Notes under the pieces: generated by a model
Told to the model about the DNA's origin: nothing
What the model saw: the letters and a program-made list of their open reading frames with translations, nothing else
Database searches by the model: none
Made by a program: the position numbers and the translations under genes
Origin: W0P28-013 sp051878315
GTDB lineage: Bacteria > Bacteroidota > Bacteroidia > Bacteroidales > Paludibacteraceae
Direction: 5' to 3'
Assembly: GCA_051878315.1 (NCBI GenBank)
Contig: JBJEJW010000067.1
Location: forward strand, 62,001 to 126,000
DNA: 64,000 nucleotides
Part shown: one piece after another, positions 1 to 7,388 of the stretch
Numbering within the stretch: the first letter of the stretch is position 1
How the letters are laid out: each line of letters starts with the position of its first letter

Positions 1-3000
1 TTACATCCGACCAAACGTCTCTGTTCGCTTCAAAATATTTTTTGATTGCATTGGCATCTTTCCCGACAGAAAGCAATTTCAATATTTTTTTCTTCAAATC
101 CTTTTCGACGATTGCTTTCGGATTTTTCAATGCTTCATTGAGCGAAACAGGCTTTTTCTTGCGTAAATTCACCTCGCCAAAAACGGTGTCTTTGTGCATG
201 GATTTGCGAATTGCCCAACTATCGCCTTTTCCCTGATCGTCCCCAACTTTTTTGCCGTTTACAAAATGCTGATAATGGTTCACCGTCTTATTGATGACGC
301 GCAGATTCTGTTTGAAACTTACAATGATATTTTCCAAAACGTTTTGTGCATCTTGCGTGAAAGTATCCCATGGTTTGATAAAATCCTTTGGGACGGAACG
401 CTCCTTTCCTTCAATCGTCACCTTTTCATAACGGCGCAATTTATGCGATAGTTGGTAGCGGTTTGCCTGATTTTTCGGTTTGGCTGCTTCATTATTCAAC
501 AAATTCACATGGTCACGCGTCGCACAGGCAATTACAATCGCATCCATGGCATGGTGTCTATGGTCGATACGCTTTTTATTGAATCCTTTCTGAAGTTCAA
601 GCGGCATGGCGGGAATCGTGTGTCCCTCAGCACTTTGAGTTGTAAAACAAGCTTTCCCAGTCAACTGATTCAAACGTTCGAAACGAGGTAGAACGATTTG
701 ATTCCATACATCATTCATACCCCAATCTTTCTTCAGCCTGTCTGTGATGCCACCGTTGCATGCAATCAGATTTTTGGAAGTGGCTTCCTGCTCGTATTCA
801 CCATTGGCGTCTTTTTCGCGCACGATATTTGACAGCAAACCTTTAACGACTTTGCTTATATAGCGGCTGTCGTTCAACTGCCGTGCAATAAATTTTTCGG
901 GGATGTCTTCTAACAATAATTTTTCTTTTTTCGCATTGTTGTGTGAATAATGCTCTTTGACAAACTTTTCATAAGCCTCAACGGATAGAATTTCTACGAC
1001 ACCGCCTCCGCTCAACTGCACTTTTTCGCCGTGGTGATTTTTGATAAATTCAAATCCGAGTTGATTGTCTTTCAATTTATTCACTTCCGCTTCGCAAATC
1101 ACCTTGTTGTTGAACGAATCGTCAAAATAGCGTGATTGCGGAATGACATGCTCAATTTCGTAGGCAGAAGTAAAGAGTTTGGCAAGCGGAATCATTTTGC
1201 CGGTATAAGGCGATTGATAGTTCTGCTCAAGCCAAAGTTTATAACGCATAAACTCTGATTTCGTTGGGTGTTCGCGTTTATTTAGTTTGTCTACGATACC
1301 AATAATATCTTTTGGCACATCGGAGGCATACTTTACTTCAATTTTTGATTCCTTAGTTTCTTTATTCCGCGTTACTTTGTAAGTTATTCCCAAAGCGTTT
1401 TCCTCATATATCTTTAGAATTTCTTGTTGAGTTGGCGAATAAGGACGAATGTTGTCTATCCCATATTCAGGATGCAAGAATTCTGACAATAAAGCCTTTA
1501 TTCTTAAATTAGATTTTTCATTTTCAATGCTTTGCAACGTCATTCTTGCTCTGTCCTCCGCCGGATTTTTCATCTCGCGACCAAGTTCCACATGAATCTC
1601 GTCAATATGTCCTTCTTGTTTCCAAATGTCGCGCACGGTGCGAAGCGTTTCGGTTATCACTTGCTCTACAATCGGATTGCGCAGCGAATGCTGCTTGAAC
1701 GATTTTAGGTAAGAATCTATTTCCTCCGGTGTTTCCCATTTTGTGATTTCCTTGGCTTCGGAGTGTCTGTCATAAACGACATAACAGGCAAGCCATATCG
1801 GCAAACTTCTGAAATGGTTTTCATCCGTCAGGTCAATGGATAAGTCTCGAACGCGACTCCGGATTTTCTCGTCATATTCGCCGGTAATGATTTTTTGAAT
1901 TCGGTCTTTCGTATTTGCATCAATGGCGTCATAATCCCAATATTTGCCCATACGCATCAAGGACAATAGTTTTTTGATCGCCTTTTCGGAATACGAACCG
2001 TAATCTTTTTTGAACGGCTTGATCTTGGCAAACACTTCGACAAAGGATTCCGGAAGATTATTTTTATCTGCGAACTTTCTCAACGCCTTTTCTATTTCAA
2101 TTTTATCCTCTACCGAATAAAGAAGATGCCAAAGAGACATTTCTTGCTCGTGAGTCAAGAAATTTGCATCGATTTCGCATTTTTTCAGTCCTGCCAGGAT
2201 TTCGGCGCGAGTTTCGTTGCATGGATATTCCTTGTCCTCCACATAGTTCCATCGGCAGGGATATTCATCCTTGCCTTTCCCTTTTTTGAATTTGAAATAG
2301 GAACCGAGTAGGGTATCTTGTTTAATGGAAGCCCTATCGTTCAGCCATTCAAATAATTTCGCATAGTCTTCTTCCGACTTCAACAAATCTGCCGTAATAT
2401 CAACATCTACCTGAAGTCTTGAATCCGAAGAGCCTCCAAATAAATTCAACTGATTATCTTGAATCGTTTTCTCTCGCTGGAAGATGCGCAAATTTTGCAC
2501 AAACTGCCAGAGCCGGAATTCTTGGAAGAAGGGATTCGATTTGGCAATACATTTAATGGGCGAATGCTTCAACTCTCCTGTTTCCTTATCCACATAAGAC
2601 AATTCTTCGTATGGGCAATTCGCAATCAGTGATTTTTTGCTTTTTAGCGGGCGCTGATAGAAAATGATGTCATTGAGGAATAAATAGGTGAAATCGCGAT
2701 TGGCAATGCTGTTTCGATAAGCCTCATTTGCAGAATACAATTCTTTGACACAGGCGGAATAAAGGTCTTCATCGCGCAATTCCGCATGAAACTCTTTTTG
2801 CTTTTCCAATATCTGACGAAGTTCGCTTTTGTAGAATTTTCGTTCTATCGTGCGGACTAATTTGCCGATGATTTTTTGTTTGGGATTCGCCAAAATCGAA
2901 TCGTAGATGAATTCCCCAACGGTTTTGTGGCTTGAGGCTATATCCGCTTCAGTCTTCTTTTTCAACAACGTCCAATCGTCTTCTTTTGGTACACGGAAAG

Positions 3001-3865
3001 AACGTTTTACATTACCATCTTTATCAATTTTTGGCGTCCCATCATCATTGACATCTGTTGTTACGATGAATTCTTTGATTTTCCCGACCCAATCAAGCGG
3101 AACATTGCTTGTGCGGCGGTATATCCAACCATTTCCCAAATGAACATTATACCATGTTTCGTTTCCTTTCTTTTCTCCACTGTCTTCGACAGCCACCACT
3201 TTCAATGCGTGAAATTCGACTTTCTTATTCGCTTTTTCTTCCTCATCTTCGCCGCGTAATTGATAATAGCCGCGTTTTTGGTTAAAATTCAATAATATCC
3301 ATGCTAATTCCTCTTTCGTAATAGCTTGCGTCAAAGCCTTTTTGCGCAGGTAGTAAATCGTCCAATCGTATGGTACTTTTTTATCTTTCCCATTTCCCTT
3401 TTTTGCAACCAATTCTGGTTGATTTTTGCGGAAATCTTCAACCATTTCATGGAATGAGTCTTGGAAAACAAATTCGAATTTCCCTTCTGCATTTTTTCTC
3501 CATGCGATTTTTGGTTCGGAATCCATCGTGAATTTGCCGTAGCGGTTCAATTCTTTTGCAAAATGTTCCGGCAAAAAACCGAGCAAGTTCAGCACTCTGT
3601 GCAACCGTTCTCGCCGAAGCAGGCAACGTTCATGCAAGCGCCGCGTTCCACGAAATTCCGTGCGCTCTTTCGTTTGCGAAATAGAGTTCCCTTTGTCAAA
3701 ATCGCCAAGTATCGCCGCATCCATCGGAATTATGCGACTGCCTGCCGCACTTATACTTAAAGGTTTCAAGAATGAAGTTTCGTTTTCGCGGTTTACCTCT
3801 TCCGCATTCACCACCGCCCAGCCGATGCTGTTGGTGCCGAGATCAAGACCTAAAATCTTTTTCAT
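1..3865 (-). CDS. cas9: Cas9 RNA-guided DNA endonuclease (3' end beyond window)
   Basis: Effector nuclease of a type II CRISPR system; it cuts both strands of crRNA-matched DNA. 1288 residues are visible and the frame is still open at the left edge. RuvC-I is at the very N-terminus (LGLDLGTNSIGWAVVN, Asp8). An Arg-rich bridge helix follows around residues 55-75. RuvC-II is HVELGRE (Glu760). The HNH motif is EIEHVIPQS (His906). RuvC-III is HHAMDAIVIA (His1105, Asp1108). All catalytic residues are present, so the enzyme looks active. The size and divergent sequence fit the long type II-C Cas9s of Bacteroidota; the subtype is inference. Start ATG at 3863-3865, 31 bases below a good promoter -7 element. 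cas1, cas2 and the array would have to lie past the left edge. The gene is more AT-rich than the ribosomal genes beside it. Confidence 0.96.
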   Translation of the reverse strand, partial: MKKILGLDLGTNSIGWAVVNAEEVNRENETSFLKPLSISAAGSRIIPMDAAILGDFDKGNSISQTKERTEFRGTRRLHERCLLRRERLHRVLNLLGFLPEHFAKELNRYGKFTMDSEPKIAWRKNAEGKFEFVFQDSFHEMVEDFRKNQPELVAKKGNGKDKKVPYDWTIYYLRKKALTQAITKEELAWILLNFNQKRGYYQLRGEDEEEKANKKVEFHALKVVAVEDSGEKKGNETWYNVHLGNGWIYRRTSNVPLDWVGKIKEFIVTTDVNDDGTPKIDKDGNVKRSFRVPKEDDWTLLKKKTEADIASSHKTVGEFIYDSILANPKQKIIGKLVRTIERKFYKSELRQILEKQKEFHAELRDEDLYSACVKELYSANEAYRNSIANRDFTYLFLNDIIFYQRPLKSKKSLIANCPYEELSYVDKETGELKHSPIKCIAKSNPFFQEFRLWQFVQNLRIFQREKTIQDNQLNLFGGSSDSRLQVDVDITADLLKSEEDYAKLFEWLNDRASIKQDTLLGSYFKFKKGKGKDEYPCRWNYVEDKEYPCNETRAEILAGLKKCEIDANFLTHEQEMSLWHLLYSVEDKIEIEKALRKFADKNNLPESFVEVFAKIKPFKKDYGSYSEKAIKKLLSLMRMGKYWDYDAIDANTKDRIQKIITGEYDEKIRSRVRDLSIDLTDENHFRSLPIWLACYVVYDRHSEAKEITKWETPEEIDSYLKSFKQHSLRNPIVEQVITETLRTVRDIWKQEGHIDEIHVELGREMKNPAEDRARMTLQSIENEKSNLRIKALLSEFLHPEYGIDNIRPYSPTQQEILKIYEENALGITYKVTRNKETKESKIEVKYASDVPKDIIGIVDKLNKREHPTKSEFMRYKLWLEQNYQSPYTGKMIPLAKLFTSAYEIEHVIPQSRYFDDSFNNKVICEAEVNKLKDNQLGFEFIKNHHGEKVQLSGGGVVEILSVEAYEKFVKEHYSHNNAKKEKLLLEDIPEKFIARQLNDSRYISKVVKGLLSNIVREKDANGEYEQEATSKNLIACNGGITDRLKKDWGMNDVWNQIVLPRFERLNQLTGKACFTTQSAEGHTIPAMPLELQKGFNKKRIDHRHHAMDAIVIACATRDHVNLLNNEAAKPKNQANRYQLSHKLRRYEKVTIEGKERSVPKDFIKPWDTFTQDAQNVLENIIVSFKQNLRVINKTVNHYQHFVNGKKVGDDQGKGDSWAIRKSMHKDTVFGEVNLRKKKPVSLNEALKNPKAIVEKDLKKKILKLLSVGKDANAIKKYFEANRDVWSDV

Positions 3866-3895
3866 GGTTATGGATTTTTATTTTTTTTGCATCTG

Positions 3896-3926
3896 CAAAT
3901 ATATAAAATTTTTATATTTGTGTCAA
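3896..3926 (-). promoter_or_regulatory. Bacteroidota-type promoter of cas9
   Basis: Read on the minus strand: TTG (3926-3924), 20 bases, TATATTTG (3903-3896). This matches the Bacteroidota housekeeping consensus TTTG-N19/20-TAnnTTTG. Predicted transcript start is near 3889, giving a leader of about 24 bases before the cas9 ATG. Cas9 therefore has its own promoter, separate from the ribosomal operon behind it. Confidence 0.6.
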
Positions 3927-3936
3927 TGTTTTGGCA

Positions 3937-3968
3937 CAAAAAAATCCACCCTTTTCGGGGTGGATTTT
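3937..3968 (-). terminator. Rho-independent terminator of infC-rpmI-rplT
   Basis: Stem AAAATCCACC (3941-3950) pairs with GGTGGATTTT (3959-3968), extended by one C-G pair, with a six-base loop. On the minus strand it is followed by a run of seven T. It lies 24 bases past the rplT stop codon. Confidence 0.85.
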
Positions 3969-3991
3969 ACTTCGTTGGTGTCGCTCAACGT

Positions 3992-4345
3992 TTATTTTGC
4001 GTTAGCGGCTTGTTTTACAATCGCTTTGAATGCTTCGGGGTGGTTCATGGCGAGGTCGGCCAAAACCTTGCGGTTCATGGCGATGCCGGCTTTGTGCAAC
4101 GCACCCATCAGTTGCGAGTACGACAAACCTTCCAAGCGTGCGGCAGCGTTGATACGCTGAATCCACAAGGCGCGGAAGTTGCGTTTTTTGTTTTTACGGT
4201 CGCGGTAAGCGTAGAGCAAGCCTTTTTCCCATGTATTTTTGGCAACGGTCCAAACGTTGCGACGGGCTCCAAAGTAACCGCGTGTGAGTTTCAGAATTCT
4301 TTTTCGTTTCGCTCTCGAGGCGACGTGATTTACTGATCTTGGCAT
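3992..4345 (-). CDS. rplT: 50S ribosomal protein L20
   Basis: 117 residues, the normal length for L20, an early-assembly protein that binds 23S rRNA. The N-terminus (MPRSVNHVASRAKRKRILK) and the block RNVWTVAKNTWEKGLLYAYR are typical. The N-terminal half is the basic rRNA-binding tail; the C-terminal half (RINAAARLEGLSYSQLMGALHKAGI) is the globular domain. It is the last gene of infC-rpmI-rplT, 96 bases after rpmI, and is followed by a strong terminator. In other bacteria L20 represses its own operon; no obvious L20 decoy structure was recognised here. Confidence 0.97.
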   Translation of the reverse strand: MPRSVNHVASRAKRKRILKLTRGYFGARRNVWTVAKNTWEKGLLYAYRDRKNKKRNFRALWIQRINAAARLEGLSYSQLMGALHKAGIAMNRKVLADLAMNHPEAFKAIVKQAANAK

Positions 4346-4441
4346 AATGTTCTGTTTTTTTGAATGTTAGCGTTCCATCGGAATCTTTCGGGGCTGAACA
4401 TTCGGTTAATCACTAATGTTAATTTTCGCTTTACTGTAAGT

Positions 4442-4639
4442 TTAATGGTTGGCGAGCAACGCTTTAACGCTTTTAACGTCCACGCGGTTAACGATGCCGG
4501 TGTGTGTCAGATTGCGTTTTTGTTTCAGCGTTTTCTTCGTCAAAATGTGACTTTTGAAAGCGTGTTTACGTTTGATTTTTCCTGTTCCGGTAAGGGCGAA
4601 CCTCTTTTTGGCACCGGAATTAGTCTTCAATTTAGGCAT
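4442..4639 (-). CDS. rpmI: 50S ribosomal protein L35
   Basis: 65 residues, very basic, starting MPKLKTNSGAKKRFALTGTG, the L35 signature. The protein is a small structural component of the large ribosomal subunit. It sits between infC (36 bases upstream) and rplT in the standard order infC-rpmI-rplT and is co-transcribed with them. Confidence 0.97.
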   Translation of the reverse strand: MPKLKTNSGAKKRFALTGTGKIKRKHAFKSHILTKKTLKQKRNLTHTGIVNRVDVKSVKALLANH

Positions 4640-4675
4640 TTCAGTAATATAATTTTAGTTAATGAATAAAAAGTG

Positions 4676-5209
4676 TCATTTTTTGCTCTTGGGCGACAGC
4701 ATGATAATCATGCGTTTACCTTCGAGGGTCGGCAGCGAATCGACTTTTGCTATCTCTTCGAGGTCGTTGGCGAAACGCAACAACAATACTTCGCCTTGCT
4801 CTTTGAACAGAATCGACCGTCCTTTGAAAAACACATAGGCTTTCACCTTGTTGCCGTCTTTGATGAACTCCTGCGCGTGTTTCAACTTGAAGTTGTAGTC
4901 GTGGTCGTCGGTTTGCGGCCCGAAACGAATCTCTTTCACCTCCATCTTCACCGCTTTGGCTTTCAACTCTTTTTCGCGTTTCTTTTGTTGATAAAGAAAT
5001 TTTTGATAGTCGATGATTTTGCAGACGGGCGGTTGCGCATTCGGCGAAATCTCGACAAGGTCGAGTTCTTGTTCGTCGGCCATAGCCAACGCTTTTTCAA
5101 TAGAATAGATGCCAACTGCGACATTGTCGCCTACCAAACGAACTTCGCGTACGCCGCGTATTTGCTCGTTGATACGGTGTTGGTCTTCGTCTTTTTTCTT
5201 GATAGCCAA
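4676..5209 (-). CDS. infC: Translation initiation factor IF-3, probable TTG start
   Basis: 177 residues. IF-3 binds the 30S subunit, keeps the subunits apart and checks the start codon-initiator tRNA pairing. The N-domain begins HRINEQIRGVREVRLVG, followed by the signature VEISPNAQPPVCKIIDYQKFLYQ; the C-domain has VKEIRFGPQTDDHDYNFKLKHA. The frame has no ATG or GTG upstream of the conserved N-terminus. The only reasonable start is TTG at 5209-5207, ten codons before HRINEQ, giving the usual family length. A rare start codon is known for infC in enterobacteria (AUU), where it allows self-control. First gene of the ribosomal operon, with its own promoter 75 bases upstream. thrS, often next to infC, is absent. 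Confidence 0.95.
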   Translation of the reverse strand: MAIKKKDEDQHRINEQIRGVREVRLVGDNVAVGIYSIEKALAMADEQELDLVEISPNAQPPVCKIIDYQKFLYQQKKREKELKAKAVKMEVKEIRFGPQTDDHDYNFKLKHAQEFIKDGNKVKAYVFFKGRSILFKEQGEVLLLRFANDLEEIAKVDSLPTLEGKRMIIMLSPKSKK

Positions 5210-5607
5210 TGTGTTACGTTTTGTTTTGTCTGTGGCGGTTGTGCGCTTTCGACGGTGAAATAATGCGTTTTATTTTCAATCTGCAAAAGTACGATATTTT
5301 TTTTGTCTGACAAAAGATTTTTATAAAAAAGTTTAATGTTGTGATGCGGCTTTTTGTTTTTGTCGCTTTCGGAGTATCAATTTTTGGCGCAAGTGCCGAA
5401 AAATTCCCCACTTTCAACCATTGTAGGTTGTTCTTTTCCTGTTTTGCTTGATTATAAGTTGATTATGTTGTAATTTGCCTGTTTATTACTTGTTGAAAAG
5501 TTGTTAATTTGTCTGTAAATATCCTCGAAAAGCTGTTGATAAGTTTATTGGTGGGGAAGTGTGGGGAATTGAAAAATATGTTGTAACTTTACACCCGAAT
5601 AAATAAT
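5210..5607. other. Divergent intergenic region between infC and mraZ
   Basis: About 400 bases without a gene. The left part holds the infC promoter and leader. The right part is AT-rich. A weak -7-like element TAACTTTA (5584-5591) lies 17 bases before the mraZ ATG with no clear -33 element, so the start of the division cluster transcript cannot be fixed by eye. Several TTG/TTGTTA repeats in 5450-5520 could be MraZ or other operator sites, but I could not define a repeat unit. Confidence 0.4.
5284..5314 (-). promoter_or_regulatory. Promoter of infC-rpmI-rplT
   Basis: On the minus strand: TTTG (5314-5311), 19 bases, TACTTTTG (5291-5284), a full match to the Bacteroidota consensus. Predicted start of transcription is near 5277, leaving a leader of about 68 bases before the TTG start of infC. 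Confidence 0.7.
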
Positions 5608-6081
5608 ATGCAAAAGATGTCGACATTTATTGGAAATAGCGAGGCAAAATTAGATGCTAAAGGGCGTGTTTTTGTGCCGTCAACGTATCGCCGATTGTTG
5701 CCCGAAACCGAGCGCGGACGCCTTGTGATGCGTGTTGACCCCGACAATGCTTGCTTGGTGTTGTATCCCGAGGGCGTGTGGAATCGCAAGGTGGCCGATT
5801 TTAAGGATAAGTTAGACGAATGGAATCCCGACGACCAAATGCTGTTGATGCAGTTTGTGGCTGATGCCGAGTGGCTCGACATTGATGCGCAGGGGCGCGT
5901 GCTGTTGCCGAAACGTTATTTGCAGCAGATTGGCGCCTCGTCGTCGGTGTTGTTCGTCGGCATGCTCGACCGCATTGCCGTGTGGGATAAAACGACGTAC
6001 GAACAAGCGCGTATGTCGTCGGCCGACTTTGCTAAACGTTTATCGGCCAAAATGATGAAACGCCCGACTGTAACCGATTGA
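5608..6081 (+). CDS. mraZ: MraZ, transcriptional regulator of the division cluster
   Basis: 157 residues with two SpoVT/AbrB-like halves: MSTFIGNSEAKLDAKGRVFVPSTYR at the start and ADAEWLDIDAQGRVLLPKRY around residues 82-100. Both carry the DxKGRV/DxQGRVxxP loop typical of MraZ. MraZ forms rings and binds DNA repeats before its own gene, controlling the dcw operon. It is the first gene of that cluster and is 13 bases ahead of rsmH. Start: ATG 5608; an ATG three codons later (5617) would give the more usual MSTFIGN start and is equally possible. Confidence 0.95.
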   Translation: MQKMSTFIGNSEAKLDAKGRVFVPSTYRRLLPETERGRLVMRVDPDNACLVLYPEGVWNRKVADFKDKLDEWNPDDQMLLMQFVADAEWLDIDAQGRVLLPKRYLQQIGASSSVLFVGMLDRIAVWDKTTYEQARMSSADFAKRLSAKMMKRPTVTD

Positions 6082-6094
6082 GGAGTAGTGTGCT

Positions 6095-6997
6095 ATGTAT
6101 CATGTGCCTGTAATGCTGACCGAAACACTTGATGGTTTGTGTATCAAACCTGATGGCGTGTATGTGGATGCGACGTTTGGTGGCGGTGGTCATTCGCGTG
6201 CCATCTTGGAACGGCTCGGTGAGCATGGGCGGCTGTTAGGCTTTGATCAGGATTTGGATGCGGCTGCCAACACTCTCGATGATAAACGGTTTACGTTTGT
6301 GCGCGGTAATTTTCGCTACTTGAAGAATTTTTTGCGTTATTACGGCGTGGAAAAAGTAGATGGTATTTTGGCAGATTTGGGCGTGTCGTCGCATCATTTC
6401 GATGACGAGCAACGGGGGTTCTCGTTCCGTTTCGAAGCGGCGTTGGATATGCGTATGAATCAGTGCGCGCAGTGTACGGCGGCCGATGTGTTGAATGCGT
6501 ACGACGAGGCGCGGTTGGCCGATCTGTTTTTTTATTATGGCGAATTGCGTCAGGCACGTCGCATCGCAGGTGCGGTGGTGTCGGCGCGTGCTGTGGCACC
6601 GATAACGACGGTAGCGCAGTTGCTTGATGTGGTACGTCCGTTTTTCCCGCGTGAGCGCGATAAAAAAGAGGCTGCTAAAGTGTTTCAGGCGCTGCGTATC
6701 GAAGTGAATGACGAAATGGGCGCTTTGCGTGCGTTATTGGCGCAGGCGGTCGATGTGTTGCGTCCCGGCGGTCGTTTGGCAGTGCTGACCTATCATTCGC
6801 TCGAGGATCGTTTGGTGAAAAACTTTGTCAAAACAGGCCGTTGCGACGGACGTCAGGAACGAGATTTCTATGGTAATATGCAAACGCCGTTTGTGGCGGT
6901 TAATAATCGGGTAGTGGTGGCTTCGTCCGACGAGGTGGCCGAAAATCCGCGCGCCCGTAGCGCGAAACTGCGTGTGGCCGAACGTGTGGAGGAATGA
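6095..6997 (+). CDS. rsmH: 16S rRNA (cytosine1402-N4)-methyltransferase RsmH
   Basis: 300 residues. RsmH methylates N4 of C1402 in the ribosomal P site using S-adenosylmethionine. The N-terminus YHVPVMLTETLDGL and the SAM-binding loop VDATFGGGGHSRAIL (about residues 24-38) are diagnostic, as are DLGVSSHHFDDEQRGFSFR and LTYHSLEDRLVKNF. Length is normal. It is the second gene of the dcw cluster, in the usual place after mraZ, and ends 3 bases before the ftsL-like gene. Confidence 0.97.
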   Translation: MYHVPVMLTETLDGLCIKPDGVYVDATFGGGGHSRAILERLGEHGRLLGFDQDLDAAANTLDDKRFTFVRGNFRYLKNFLRYYGVEKVDGILADLGVSSHHFDDEQRGFSFRFEAALDMRMNQCAQCTAADVLNAYDEARLADLFFYYGELRQARRIAGAVVSARAVAPITTVAQLLDVVRPFFPRERDKKEAAKVFQALRIEVNDEMGALRALLAQAVDVLRPGGRLAVLTYHSLEDRLVKNFVKTGRCDGRQERDFYGNMQTPFVAVNNRVVVASSDEVAENPRARSAKLRVAERVEE

Positions 6998-7000
6998 ACG

Positions 7001-7360
7001 ATGTCGTGGAATGAGTTGAAAACAAAATTGTCGCAAGGCTGGGCTGAACGCCCGCATGTGAGTTGGCGCGAAATTACGTCGGGCGATGTGTTGCAACGCG
7101 ATTTTGTGCGTCGGCAGTTGATGTTTGGGGTGATGTTGGTATTGTTGTCATTGGTGCTTGTATATAATAGGTTCGCGCACGAGGCCGATTTGCGTCGCGT
7201 CGAAACGCTGAAAAAAGAGCTGGTCGATGTAAAAAATACGTCGTTGTTGTTGTCGAAAGAGTTGATGCAGGTAAGTCGTCAATCGCGTGTGGTGGAAAAA
7301 CTGCGCGAGCAGGGCAGCACGCTGCAGTTGCCGTGTGAACCGGCGATTGAAATAGAGTGA
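7001..7360 (+). CDS. FtsL-like cell division protein
   Basis: 119 residues, bitopic. A cytoplasmic stretch of about 42 residues is followed by one membrane segment (FGVMLVLLSLVLVYNRF, about 46-62) and a periplasmic helix with heptad character (RRVETLKKELVDVKNTSLLLSKEL). This is the pattern of the Bacteroidota FtsL-like family, which joins the FtsQ-FtsB-FtsL complex activating FtsW/FtsI. Sequence alone is weak because FtsL diverges fast; position between rsmH and ftsI supports the call. It begins 3 bases after rsmH. Confidence 0.85.
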   Translation: MSWNELKTKLSQGWAERPHVSWREITSGDVLQRDFVRRQLMFGVMLVLLSLVLVYNRFAHEADLRRVETLKKELVDVKNTSLLLSKELMQVSRQSRVVEKLREQGSTLQLPCEPAIEIE

Positions 7361-7388
7361 TTTAGCCGTTTTTTTAGAATAGAGGAAT

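Noticed and set aside
3866..3991. Possible CRISPR array or tracrRNA next to cas9
   Set aside because: The interval is only 126 bases and is filled by the cas9 promoter and the rplT terminator; no repeat or anti-repeat is visible.
5584..5591. TAACTTTA as the mraZ promoter -7 element
   Set aside because: The final G is replaced by A and no -33 element stands at the right distance, so it is not called as a promoter.
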